Origin: Marisa cornuarietis
Taxonomy: Eukaryota; Mollusca; Gastropoda; Architaenioglossa; Ampullariidae
Assembly (NCBI GenBank): GCA_004794655.1
Contig: SMMW01000605.1
Span: 372,001 to 436,000, forward strand
Length of the DNA: 64,000 nucleotides
Direction of reading: 5' to 3'
In this document: positions 32,259 through 44,199 of the stretch, piece after piece
Layout: the number at the start of each line of letters is the position of its first letter
Numbering within the stretch: the stretch's first letter is position 1
The notes under the pieces: generated by a model
Told to the model about the DNA's origin: nothing
Databases searched by the model: none
The model's input: the letters and a program-made list of their open reading frames with translations, nothing else
Translations under genes and position numbers: made by a program

Positions 32259-33140
32259 TTTCAGTTAATTGTGCACAACAATTTTAAAAAAGCAAACAAG
32301 AGATCTACATTATTTTCATGGCACTACCCACAACCATTTATCCCTGCGTGGCGACTGCAAATCATTTTGTCGCTAATTTTGTTTGACTCAAAAATAAGAC
32401 CTTTATGGAAAAACGTGAAACAGGTGACAGATCACGTAATGAAGCGGACAGACCACGTACTGCCTGGAGAAATAAGATAGAAAACCCTTCACCTCAACGA
32501 AATTTTCTGCTTTTTTTAAAAAAGGAAGAGGTGGCGTTTAAAAGTGTTCAGGGAGTTAATGAGTTGGAAGACCTCTCAACTTCCAGCACCGAGCTCATCG
32601 ATTTCTCCTGGTCAAGGCCTCTTCCTGGTTTATTGTACTTGCTTTCTATTTCCACAGCGAACATTCTTAAACCTCCAAGACAGTACATTAAACAAACTAT
32701 TTTTTAGCCATTACTGGGTGCATGTCGTGTTGCGTTCCCCCAAATTTGTTAATTTGTTACTCAGATAGCAACCGTTGATTACTTTCTGATACAATCAGAG
32801 CTCAGGTTTGTTTTAAATGTTTTTTCTTAAATCACATTTAATATTGACATGTTGCCTCTCCCTTAAAGACTTACACAAAGACTTCTTTACCTCGTCCTTC
32901 TGCTGTTAATTGTTGCAAGTACTGAGCAGCTGAATGATATCGTTTCACAGGTTTTCTTATTTTTCTCCTGAACCTTTTGTAATATTTTGGAATAAAACCT
33001 GGATTGGCTTAGTGGCGGGATCAGATAAAGACTCCTTTTTTCCTCTTGTCAAGGTTTGCCAAAATTTTCTATCCTGACCGTGCTATTTCTAGTTTGGGTG
33101 AGTGGTAAAAAAAAAATACTCATCTACTTTGATGAATCGG

Positions 33141-33284
33141 TTAACGAACGCGTAATGGATGTTCATGCGAGCATTTAGTGGAGAGTGGTATCTGAGTAAG
33201 GAAGACAACGATGGTTGCACCCTCGGACCCCATCTCGTGTTGCCGCTTGGCGTCGCATTCATCAAACAGGAGACCTCCAATGTA
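33141..33284 (-). CDS. Candidate terminal exon, unassigned
   Basis: After a strong polypyrimidine acceptor (ttccccttcccccag), a minus-strand frame starting Y-I-G-G-L-L-F-D-E-C-D runs 47 codons to TAA. Two other overlapping frames are open too, which weakens the case. No family was recognised. The good acceptor is the main support. Confidence 0.22.
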   Translation of the reverse strand, partial: YIGGLLFDECDAKRQHEMGSEGATIVVFLTQIPLSTKCSHEHPLRVR

Positions 33285-33299
33285 CTGGGGGAAGGGGAA

Positions 33300-34430
33300 G
33301 AGGAAAGCGAATTCAAATCAGCATCCATTTCTTTCGCCTCTACCCTGGACCATTTCATCTGTCAGAGGCTCTGGTCAGAGTCGGGACAGATTACGTGTAG
33401 TAAATACGAAGATCTGTCAGTTGAAAGAGATTTATTGTGCGCAGGACCACGCCTAGTGCTCGCGTCTCCATTGTGGTGCTCAAGGAATCGGTGTGAGATG
33501 ACTTGCATGCTTCTGTTGGTTTTCCTGTTCGTATGGGAAGGTGTGTTGGTAAATCTGTGAATGTGTTCTTTAGACTACAAGCAGTAACAGACCTTCAACT
33601 GACAAATTTCTTGAGCGCACATGATAAAAATATTTTGTTAGGGAATAAGGAAATGAGAGAATGAACGATGTTCATCATTGGTGATGCAGAAAACATTTGC
33701 GGTGAACGCGTTCTTATATATTCTGGTGGCTTTAAGTCTTAAGTTTTAAGTTCTGCCTTTTTCCTCTAACATGTGAACTGGTCTAATCAGACCGTGAAGG
33801 AAGTCAGTGCGGATATACACTGTACTCAGACTGCAGAGTGATCTCATTCGTTCAGCCATGAAGATTCTTAACAATGTGACAGCATCCTCCAGCAGGGGCA
33901 TCAAACTTATTAGGACAAGAGTCCTTGGCTCATCGAGACTTTGCTCATCAATATGTTAGGTTCATGAGGGCATCATGATCATTATCTTGTAGAGCAGATG
34001 TGACGCTCAGTTCATACAATGAAAGTGGTCAGATTGGAAGGGGGAGGCGGGTGGCTCTCACGAGTTTGGGCCATAAAATAATTTTAAACAGAAAAGAGAA
34101 TTGCATGAACTAGAGTCAAATCGGATTAGGTTTCGAGGGATCGAGTGAGTGAAATGGGAGAAGGAAGAAAAGACAAGGTGAAAGGCTGAGACAGATTACA
34201 TGACACACGGGAAAACGTTGGGAGGGTGGGTGAAAAGAGCGATGAGAGGCTTGGAGAGAGAGAAAGATGGGAGGCACGCAGATTTACCTACAGACCTGTG
34301 AAGGGGCATTCATCTATGCAACAAGTACAACTGACAAAGGGAGGGTGTATAGACTGAAGGGGAGGTAATGCTGAGCGAGATCAGCGGATGCCCAGTTGGA
34401 CTGTTGGGAAGGGAGGCACCCCTGCTGACG
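33300..34430. other. Non-coding stretch
   Basis: No supported feature was seen. The plus frame at 33159-33560 overlaps the candidate minus exon and lacks motifs. Confidence 0.35.
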
Positions 34431-34440
34431 TCACACAGCT

Positions 34441-34510
34441 GCCTGATGGCGCAGTGGTTAGGCCGCTTGTCATCAAGACGAGAACTTTCATCTCGTCGAA
34501 TGAAGTTGTC
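34441..34510 (+). mobile_element. tRNA-derived SINE head
   Basis: TGGCGCAGTGGTTAGGCCGC at 34447-34466 is a textbook tRNA A-box/D-arm as found in tRNA-derived SINEs. The B-box position (agaactttcatctcg) is degenerate, so this is not a working tRNA gene. Confidence 0.5.
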
Positions 34511-34769
34511 TTCTCTAGAGCTTGATGGCTGCGCTAATGGCTTTGCTTAAGTTTAGAGGTAACTGCAAGACTCCAGCAAGCACCTCAATGCTTCATCCGC
34601 ACTTCGCTAGTCTGAGAAACATTAATGACTACAGTGCAACACTCAGTTAAACATTTCGCCTTTACAATCCAGAACTCATTATCAAGCATAAGTTGTCACA
34701 AGCCTTTATACAAATGTATTTTGTTGCTGGAACTTGTCAATACGAAAACTTCACGACCATATATTACTG

Positions 34770-34853
34770 CAGCTACAAGTAGTTGCTAAAGCTTAATGTC
34801 GTGTTGTACATCAGCTACAAGTAGTTGTCAAAGATCAGTGTCGTATTGTACAT
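34770..34853. repeat. Tandem duplication, 42 bp x 2
   Basis: Two adjacent 42-bp units begin CAGCTACAAGTAGTTG and end GTTGTACAT, with about five differences. Confidence 0.9.
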
Positions 34854-34948
34854 CAGTCTTAGCGGTGGTGAACTGCAACTCACTGTATCTAGAATACAGG
34901 ATATGATGGCCTGGCCAATTCATTCCTCCATCGTATATTTCCTTTACT

Positions 34949-35032
34949 ATCATGTAGGTAGCGTGAGATATAGTGTATTATGTATGTAGTGTTAGAGACA
35001 GTTTATCATGTATGTAAAGTTAGTAGAAAATA
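34949..35032. repeat. Tandem repeat, 28 bp x 3
   Basis: Three units of the form ATCATGTATGTAGTGTTAG, with divergence, follow the 42-bp duplication by about 95 bp. Confidence 0.7.
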
Positions 35033-35707
35033 TTATGCTGTGTGCATGTTAGTAAACAGTAGTCTGATGGTTCTGCTGGCTGCCTGTAAGATGAGCGACC
35101 AGTTCTGACATTCAGCATCTTTTGCTCTCCGAGAGGGTTGCCTCCTCACAGCACCAGCACATTCTCTGTCGTGTATCTTCAGCGATAATAGTTTGGCAGC
35201 TTCTTTTCCTTGGAGCATCACCTCCGTGCTCCAGTGTCTTCCTTCTAACCCAGCATGTCAGACAAAATGTTTTATTCATGACCCGTAAGAGAATAGACAA
35301 TGTTTAGACAAAACTGGAGTAATTTCCTTTGAAACAAAAAGGAAGGGAAAGAAGTTAGAAAAGGGAAGAAGAAACTAAAATATAACAACAGCAACTACTA
35401 CTAATATTATAATAATGTAGAACACTTGTAAAGTGCAGTCTACACACCGTAGAGCTTTGTGTGATTTAAGATGATGCACACTGCCAAGTGTTAAACTTTC
35501 ATTTATTCATAGTTATTATGTTATATAGATATAATTACACATACATGTAGCTATACATATAAATAGTTATAACTAGTTACTATACATAGTCATACATAGT
35601 ATGGGGACTACACAAACACATACGCAAGAAATATACATAAAATCTGACAGACACACAGGCAACCATACAAATAAACGAATGCGCGAAAAAAATTGCAAAT
35701 ACGTGCA

Positions 35708-35841
35708 CACGAACACACACACACACACACACACACGCACGCACGCACACACACACACACACACTAGCGCGCGAAGACAGACGATTGCCATAAGCATCTC
35801 ATGTGCTGTAGACTCCTACAGTGAAAAATCAAAATATTAGC

Positions 35842-35891
<50 letters not shown>
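35708..35891. repeat. Two (CA)n arrays
   Basis: (CA)n with a CACG interruption lies at 35708-35762 and a pure (CA)n at 35842-35891, separated by about 80 bp of unique sequence. Confidence 0.95.
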
Positions 35892-35893
<2 letters not shown>

Positions 35894-36294
35894 TTAAACA
35901 TGCCGGGCCCCTAGACACGGTGGACCACTTACACTTCACTGATGTTTTAGAGATAAGGCTTGGCTCGTTTACCTTTACCGTTTAACATCTGCAAGAGTTT
36001 TAAAATGCCGTTGATAATCTTCATTCGAGGACCGGTCAGGTTGGGCAGCTACTGAATGCAGACAGACTGTAGCAGAACACCTTACAGCTGAACGCCATGT
36101 GCACCTCGCAAACGGGATGTAAGGAGCAGAGCGATCTCGTGCGATCCCTTCGATAGAAACCAGTGGAATCAAGTCACGTGCTAGACGTTACTTCCCTAGC
36201 GACTATCAGACGACCTTAGAGTGCGAGCGGCAGAAACATATAATCTCTAGAAGTCGGTGGGCAGAAAGGTATTGGTGCTGGCAGTGCTGACTAT

Positions 36295-36501
36295 TTAAAG
36301 GTCTAGTGGGGTACGGTTTTGTTTCTGATGACTGGCTAAAGTTTAAGCAAGGTTCTTTTTGACTTTTTTCTGTGCATAGTGATGCTTGTACGATTGTACC
36401 TCGAAAACGAAAAAGAACTATTCATATAGAATTTAGCGAATAGCATCTTGCATAAAGCTTCACCATTAAAAACCAAATTTAACGCCCTACTAGACCTTTA
36501 A
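36295..36501. mobile_element. 199-bp MITE with TTAA target duplications
   Basis: The body (36299-36497) starts AGGTCTAGTGGGG and ends with CCCTACTAGACCT, an inverted pair with one mismatch in 13. TTAA sits directly outside both ends (36295-36298 and 36498-36501). It has no coding capacity. TTAA duplication places it with piggyBac- or Kolobok-type miniature elements. The terminal AGG is shared with the larger element at 20455. Confidence 0.72.
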
Positions 36502-36643
36502 GTTTGGGGTCTTCTTCCTTGTTCATTATTTGCTTTTGTCGGCGAGAGCCACCACCGGAGATGACATCCCTCAGACGAGCGCCTGGCAGGCGATGAAATA
36601 GCTACACACTTTCCCTTAACCTTGGAAAAAAAAATCATCTTAC

Positions 36644-36867
36644 CCAGCGATTCCCGAGGCTTCATCGCCGCTCCGGTCTTCCTGGCCCCACACTCAACGG
36701 GTTTCTTGCGTTGCACGTGCAGCTCAGCGCTCGGATCGAAGACAGTTGTCTGCAGCTGAGATTCGATGTCGCCAACGGTCGTTGAAATCTCTTGGCGCCA
36801 TTTGGCCTTGAAGTATGATTGCGGTCTGTAGCTGTTGGCCTTGATCGCTTCTGAACAAAGCACGTGA
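36644..36867 (-). CDS. Candidate internal exon, unassigned
   Basis: A minus-strand frame from an acceptor (ggcgtttcctag) to a good donor (CTGG/gtaaga) encodes about 74 residues. It has balanced composition and includes K-A-N-S-Y-R-P-Q-S-Y-F-K-A-K-W and then R-K-K-P-V-E-C-G. Just upstream (36900-37060, minus) another frame reads D-V-G-K-M-M-K-A-E-V-R-V-A-L-D-I-P-V-W. The two could be one gene separated by an intron or frameshift. No family was recognised. Confidence 0.3.
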
Positions 36868-37404
36868 CTAGGAAACGCCACAGAGCGCCACCAAGCGTGA
36901 ATTTCTGGTAATGTCGTGGCCAGCTCGGTCGGTGACCAAAAGCGTACTCGGGTTTGTCCACACGGGGATGTCGAGTGCAACTCGCACTTCAGCCTTCATC
37001 ATCTTTCCCACATCCTCTTCATCTTGTACTAACTCGTACAAGCCCCCTCCCCCCACACACAGACACACAGACATGCACCACGTGAAGATGGTGTTGGATT
37101 ATTTGTATACTGATGGTAGGAGATTTCTTGCTAATAATAACGATGCTCTTGTCGAAATACGAGAGACATTCGGCCACCCTGTTTTACGATCCCAAAATGT
37201 AAATTATTCTGTTTCTACTAATGATGGTAGAAACGAGTGCTCATCGAGTTTGTTGGTGTGGTTCACGAGTCGTGTGATGCTGCTTACGAGTGTGAACTCC
37301 TGAGGTCAAACACAAATTAGTTGCCTGCCTCCATCGTGAGATCAGAGGAAGTGGTGATGGACATGTTGCAGACACCCATAACATGTTTTCTTTTCACACT
37401 GCAA

Positions 37405-38128
37405 TCTGTGTGTGGGCTGCAAGGTAAACTGAAGAACAATGAATTTTCGTCTTTTGTAATTTCATTTGAGTTTATTTGTCTGGTAGAAACATTTACAGTC
37501 TTTTCTAGCTCATCATGTTTTTAAAAACCTGCTGTTAAATTTACCAGTCAGGGTCGTCGTTCGGGCTGTTATGTTACATCAATAAAAATCTGTTACCGTA
37601 TATTACTAAAGTGGACACAAGCTTTTATAATTTGATGGTTTTCCAGATCGCTACAAATATTTTTGATCTTGATTAAAATATTTTTATGTTTGTGCTTATG
37701 AAGGCTCTCCTTTCTACTCCTACCTCGGAGTTAATAATGGCATTTCAAGTATCAAAGAATGCTTTGTTGAGTGCATGTTTTTGTAGCTGGAGATTTAACT
37801 AGTGGGACTAGTGGCTTGAATAATGATGCTTCAGATGTTGGTATTTAACTTCTGCCTCTTTTGAGCTTTCTCTTTTGAATGGTGTGTCTCATGGCGACCG
37901 AGAAGGTTGCTACACATACATTACTGATTCAGGCCATAGTGTTTACGATTAATTTTTAATGTCGGAATTATTTTCCATCCTTACTTTTGCCACCTTACTG
38001 TTTGTCAAGCAGAGATTTGAATCTGACCATATGCCTTTTAACTTAGTTAAATATCCTGAGTGGAGAATCGTTCTTGAAGTCATGTTAAGTAAAGAGAGAA
38101 TAGTGTGTATTGACAAACTTTTTTTCTG

Positions 38129-38160
<32 letters not shown>

Positions 38161-39720
38161 CCCAGAAATGTTCAAGTAACATGAATAATGAAGAGACTTT
38201 ATATAACTTAAACCAGGCAATTGAATTGATAGACACTGACATAAATGAGGCTGTTGTCTTGATGTTTTAAGGAAAATGCCAACTGAATGGAGCTGTGTTA
38301 CTTGTGTTGTTGTAAAGCTTGAAAGAGTGAGGAGTTGGATAACTGGTTGATTATGAATGTAGAAAAGAAAGATGGTGTGGAGATCATTTAAAACAATTAA
38401 GAAAACACTTCATGATGATAACAGACATAGGTATTGTAAAGTAAGAAGAGAGCATAAAATTTACTTAAAAGAAAAAAGAAGTTACTAAATGAGACTATAA
38501 TATAGAAGCAAACAACTTCCATAAGCAAACCAGCAAATGTTTTGGGAGCAGTCTGCATAAAATTTCTTCACAACATAGTATTTCTAATAAAACCATTCCT
38601 GGACATGTGGCACCAACATTTCAAGAATTTAATTGATAAAGATAATGAATGCTCCAATAATGATACACCTGATGGCAATGATAACAGTTTTAACCGACCA
38701 ATTTCAAAAGAAGTATTTGCATGTTCGGCGAAGAATTAAGAATAAAAATCTGCCGGTCCGGATTTGATAATTAGTGAATTGTTAAAGCATTCAAGCTCCA
38801 GTGTAGTAGATTTATAATTTTTTTAATTGAATTATTTAATGAGGAAGTTTTTCCAGATAAATGGACTGAACCAGTAGTGATTTCTTTATCTAAGAAGGGT
38901 GATATGAATGATTCTAACAATTATAGAGATCTTTCCCTTTGTGATGCTACTTGTAAAGCGTATGGTTTAATAATTAACAATAGACTGCATGAGTGGATGG
39001 ATGAAAACCATATGTTGAACACTATAAAGCTAGATTTTAGAATGGTTACTCAACAGTTGATAATATGTTTACCTTGTTGGGTTTGGTTGTAAAACAGTTT
39101 GCTTTGAATCATAAACTGTACGTAGCATTTATAGATTTTGAAAAAAGCATTTGATTCAGTCAAGATAAAATTATTATGCCTATTTTGGTACAAAAACAGA
39201 GTCAAAGCCGTCTACAATAATGTAAAAATACGAGTTAAAGGTGGAGAACAGTTAACTGATTATATAACATGTATTTTTATTACTTTTTTTCTTTTTATTA
39301 ATTAATTGGCAATTAAGATAATCCAGAATGGACAGCATGAAGCTTCCTTCTCTATAGAATTGTTCATTTTCTTATTTGCAGATAATGTTTTCTTGATATC
39401 TGAATCGGTGACTGGTTTGCAAGATCAGCTGAATAATTTAAGTAAAGTTTCATCTACATTAGACTTGAGAGCAAATTGATATAACAACAATATTAAAATC
39501 TTTTGTAAAGGTTTTTTTTAAGGACCAAAGAATGCTGGACTTATAATAGTGTTGTAATGCCTGTTGTTAATATTTATAAATACCTGCGATTATTGTTTTC
39601 TACTTAACTAAGTTTTACAGCTGCATGTCAGGATTGGAAAACAGAGGAAAGAATGTGTTAACTTCATTCGAAGATTCTAAATAAAGTTCCAGTCTGTAGG
39701 GCTGTATTCCAAACTCAGAT
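37405..39720 (+). mobile_element. Old decayed LINE with endonuclease and RT remnants
   Basis: Pieces in shifting frames follow the order of a non-LTR element. First comes the endonuclease start (E-F-I-C-L-V-E-T, about 37465), then its core (V-A-G-D-L-T near 37785), the end of the nuclease (G-C-Y-T-Y-I-T-D-S-G-H-S-V, then S-D-H-M-P near 38025), and the linker with W-F-D-Y-E-C-like residues. RT follows with K-S-A-G-P-D (38745), K-K-G-D-M-N-D-S-N-N-Y-R (38892) and I-D-F-E-K-x-F-D-S-V (39135). F-A-D-N replaces F-A-D-D near 39377, and Y-K-Y-L lies near 39577. Many stops and frameshifts and an internal (AAT)n at 38130-38159 show great age. Confidence 0.8.
38130..38159. repeat. (AAT)n inside the decayed LINE
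   Basis: About 10 units, expanded after insertion of the LINE. It yields a false poly-Asn stretch. Confidence 0.9.
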
Positions 39721-40674
39721 GTTTCACTTTTCGGGCAAAAAAATCGCTTCTTGAACACGACAACCTGAGCGATGTTTCTTCATTTGACTTAAAGACATGC
39801 ACACTCACTGTTACTAATACTCAGGGCCTGTGAGAGAACTCTCTAGTACAGGAGAGTAATTTTCTCCCGCCTTCCTAGTGGCAGGTGACAATGCCGATGT
39901 TTGAAGGCTTATATCTTTAAAAGTAAGCTTAATTATGTACTCATATTTTGGGAATTATTAGTTGAAAACGAACTTAACCCAATCATGAAGAAAGAATGTT
40001 GCACTCGGTTGGTCTTTTAAAGTATCTCAATACTGTGAAGACGTTCACCTTCTTGCTTTAAAACTTTCCTTGGGGTGAACTCTCGGGGGGGGGGGGAATC
40101 TAGTTTATCAGCCGGTCCACGCGTGCTCCTCAGGCCGGTCCACGCGGTAACGAGCAGAGCTCAGGACTCACCGTCCCACCGAACGGCAGGCTCATAGTAA
40201 GAACAAACATTGTTCAGACATTGCATAGCAATGAGCTTACATCAAAACTGGAAAAAGGTCAAACCGGTGAAGGAGGGGGGTAGGGGTGATCAAGTTGATG
40301 CATAATTCTCTGAAATTGCTCATAAAGAAATTACTAGAAAATGTAATTTTTCTTAGTCTTGTTTGGGTTGTTCAAAGGCGCTTGTCGTCAATACAGAAAA
40401 AAGTTGAATGTCAAGGGTTCAGGTGTCGTCTCGCGCACTCTTTTCTTTCTCTGCAGGTACCGCAGGCATGCATACAAGGACGGCCATGATGCTTTGTTGC
40501 AGGTTGGGCATAAACTATCTCAAACCCACCTGTCTTCGTCTTGTCGGTTTCTCCGCCCGGCCATATCCGACTTTTATTTATCCCAACATACTTTCACCAG
40601 TTCCACTCCGCTGACACCGCTACTATCAATATCATTGTGGCGACACTGCTGTCGTCACTTCCGCTAACGTAGCA

Positions 40675-40860
40675 AAATGACATTTAGTAACCCTTCCATT
40701 ATAGCTACGACTACGAATACCATTACGACTACGATTACGACTAAAAATACGATTAGATCGCCATTAATTACCATTACCACTACTACTCCGACTACCACAT
40801 CCCTTATCATCTCGACAGCAACGACAGGTGTTACGACTGCCACTTCGACTAATGCTTAGA
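40675..40860 (+). repeat. ACG/ACT/ATT trinucleotide-rich block
   Basis: Degenerate trinucleotides (ACTACGATTACG and similar) keep one frame open and give a Thr-rich peptide. It is best read as decayed trinucleotide repeat rather than a mucin-like gene, since it lacks splice sites or a signal peptide. Confidence 0.5.
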
Positions 40861-41789
40861 CAACCTCTGCGACACCCGCCACTTGCGAACAGGTGCGTGG
40901 CTTACCCATCTTACTCTGGCGTCATTCCTAATGGTAGGGTCCCCGTTCCTCAAGAAAGAAATCCTTCGTGCAGAAGAAGCTTTTTTTTAAAAAAAAGCCG
41001 AGCAGCGGACGCCGTGGAGCCCCAAGTGCGGATTCGTGTAAATGAAGACTTGACGTCCTTGACTCGGGGCCGGAGGCTGGGGGTTCTCAGCCTGACAGTG
41101 CGAGCAGCAGCACCACCCATATCGACCCACAATCGGGAATCACAGCCTGACTGAAGGATCTGGCGTCAAGGCTGATACCAGGTGCGTGCCGTCGGCTCTT
41201 TTGATGTCCGCGATGCTGTGGCAGGAGACAGAGACACACGGATCCATCCTCTCCTAGCACATGGAGACATGCGGCTGCACTGCCTCTCAGTATCAGGAAC
41301 AAGTGGATTATAAAAAAGCCTCCCAGTCTAACATTGTTCGTCCTGAATGGTAATTTTGAATGGAAGAAGCTGGCGGTGAGAAAAGAGATACATAGAGGTT
41401 TGTGTCATTAACCTCAAAGAACATTGGGATTCATTATTAAAGACTTCTAAGAGTTAATGAAGTTTTGCGATAAGGCAACGAGTCTTCAGCGAGTAAATAC
41501 AAAGATGTGTGTGTGTGTGTGTGCTATTGTGACCGGTCGAGCTGGGTTGTCAGCCCTTTATGAACAGCTCCCTTCCATCTCACCCAGCGCCGCCTGGCGC
41601 ATTAAGTTGCTCGTCACCATCTTCGGCGATTTATTTCGTTAAAAATGTCGACCGTCAGATAACTGCTTACGCTGCAGTCAGTCTATCTGTCTGTCTGTCT
41701 GTACCTCTCAGAAGGCTTACACATCTGTCTGTTGTATTGGCGGTTTGTCTATTTATTAACAACAAATATTTAGAAAAATATTCTTCTTT

Positions 41790-41790
<1 letters not shown>

Positions 41791-41826
<36 letters not shown>

Positions 41827-41827
41827 C
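41791..41827. repeat. (CA)n microsatellite
   Basis: About 16 units. Confidence 0.93.
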
Positions 41828-42374
41828 ACGTTTCAAATTTCTTTGGCTCACTATTTAGCTCTAAAAAAAAGAAAAAAGAAACAAAATAAACGAAAGAGAG
41901 ATAGATGAAAGCCAGATTTAGACTGACGTCTCAGTTTTCTTGTGATTGCCCTGAATGTGGATCCAGCATCCGAAGCATTGTGCAGTAACACTTATTCTTC
42001 AACCGTCAATGTTACTCATCCTCTTACCTCCCTCAAGGACTCCCCCCCCCATCAGGTGTCTCTGATCAGCCTGTCGGTGAGAACACGTCTGTATCACCTG
42101 AGGTCAGGTGTGCAACAGGTTGCATGCCGCTAAGCAGAAAATTGTCACTAATCAGATATAACATTAATATCATTATCTTTTCATTTCACAAGAGTATCCC
42201 TAACGCCCTGCACTGAATCGCTGACCGGTGGGGTCAGCAAGCACCTGAACAGCCATGCATCAACAATTTTGTTGGCTGAATGGGCTTCTGCTCGGTTTTC
42301 TTTAACTTAAAAAAAAACTGTACTCTTCCAGGGATAACCGATCATGGGAGTAGTCGTTCTGCCTTCTCTGTCGA

Positions 42375-42528
42375 GTACTACCTTACTTGTCATCTAATTG
42401 TGGGAGTATTAAAACCTTCTATAAACCTGTCTCTAACTACAGATCTCCGGGGTACTACCTTAATTGTCATCTAAGAGTAAGTATTAAGACCTTCTATAAA
42501 CCTGACTAAAACTACAGACCTCCGGAGG
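42375..42528. repeat. Tandem duplication, 77 bp x 2
   Basis: Two adjacent units share GTACTACCTTA, TTGTCATCTAA, CCTTCTATAAACCTG and CTACAGA.CTCCGG, with roughly 15 percent difference. Confidence 0.85.
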
Positions 42529-42539
42529 AAGAGCTCATA

Positions 42540-44110
42540 AAATGCATTTCAGTTACCATAAAGAAAAGGAACTGCCGAGGAATATTTTATGACAAACGTC
42601 ACTAAAAATATCAAATGAAGAGAAATATTTTGAATTTAGTTACTGCAACAAATCCATTAGTGACAACTATGCTGAACTGGTAAATTTTTTTCAACAACTT
42701 TATGGTCTTGTGAGATAAAGGTGGGGTGGTCTGGGGGTCAGCTGGGTACTGTACAGAAAGAGAGTCAACGAGGCTTGTTACCCAACGCGCTCCATCTTTT
42801 CAGCCGCCTCATTAATTTAAAAAAATGAAAAGGTCATTCGCAAGAAGGGTTACATACACAGGATTTTGAAAATCAATCTCCTTCCATGCAGATGGCACAG
42901 AAACAATGCTCGCAGTTCTCGCCGTCTCACGTTCTGTGCGTGGATCCTCGAGTTTTGTCATTTGTTTGGCATTTTCCTGGCGAGTGACATCAGTTCCAGG
43001 ATAAAAACTTCGCTTGGAGAGACTCACGTTTCCGTCGTGTTGGCAGATATCGATGTGATTTCTTTCTCTTCGTTTCTCCATTTTGTTCTGTCTTTCCTTA
43101 TCAAAGAACATTATCCCTTAATTTTGTCGTTCCATCTTCCTTTCTCCTTCTCTCGATTTTGTGTCCATGTATAAAAACACAGTTTGACATGTTTACACAA
43201 AACTAGCACTAAAGTTGCATATTTCTGTGTTGGGAGAACTGCAAACACAGCTTGCCTGACCTGACTCCCATTACCAGTTGAAGGCTGCTAGCCAACCATG
43301 TCTTATGAGTTGATCTATTACCTAATAAGTGGCGAAAACAAACACTCGGAAATTACCCGGCCCTGCTTCTCTCTTCATCTTATCACTGTATTGCTTCTTC
43401 AAACAGCTGGGGGTCACACCCCATCCGCTGAAGTGAGCTTGGTCTGGACCTCTTCCAACAACAGAGTTATTTAAGAGTCGTCTCCCTTGGAGTTTGTTTC
43501 CTGAGGAATCAATAGAAGCACAAGTGCAATGAAAACTTTTAAAAGATCATCAGAGTTCAAGTGTCTAAAGTAAATGGTGTCAAGTAACGATTATACAGAA
43601 TCTAAATTTTTAAGTAAACAGCTCTTTAAGAAAAAAATTCATACATACCGGAACATTATGAATATCAAAAAGGAATTATTTTAAAATTTTAGAAGTTAGT
43701 AAATACCCTTCGGCTGTCAAAGCTACAATCGGTGAATGACTGACCTTTATGGTCATGACTTTTAGCATATATTAAATAATATAAAGGCCTTCGGCTCTGA
43801 AGTATTAAAATCAGTCAAGCATGTTTCCCCGGCACCAGCTTGAACACAAAAGTTTGATCACCCATCACTGCCACTGCTCACCTTTCTTCTTCCCCTCACC
43901 CACCCGCCCACACCAATCGGAAGGCAACAAGCTGTCTCACACCAAGCCCTCGCACATTAATTACAAGCAGGAGATGCAATAAGCTTTGGTATTGACCCAG
44001 AGTGATTGTGTACAGGCGATTAATATCAGCCGGACAGCTGCATCCAGGCATTCGGGCAAAACAGAGAAAAGGGAAACTTTGCTGCTCACACGAACATATA
44101 GCGCCCACGA
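42540..44110. other. Non-coding stretch
   Basis: No supported gene. A minus frame at 42812-43111 has charged, protein-like composition and a weak donor (gtatGTAACC) but no clear acceptor, so it is not called. Confidence 0.35.
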
Positions 44111-44113
44111 TGG

Positions 44114-44120
44114 ATCTCGA

Positions 44121-44197
<77 letters not shown>
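44114..44197. repeat. (CT)n(CA)n compound microsatellite
   Basis: About 10 CT units run into about 31 CA units, then atgcatgcatg. Confidence 0.96.

Positions 44198-44199
<2 letters not shown>

Noticed and set aside
35708..35891. CRISPR-like alternation of repeat and unique sequence
   Set aside because: These are two CA microsatellites; no repeat-spacer structure exists and the genome is eukaryotic.
40677..40859. Thr-rich mucin-like frame
   Set aside because: Degenerate trinucleotide repeat without a signal peptide or splice sites.
42812..43111. Charged 99-codon minus frame
   Set aside because: No acceptor found and the donor is weak; no motif.
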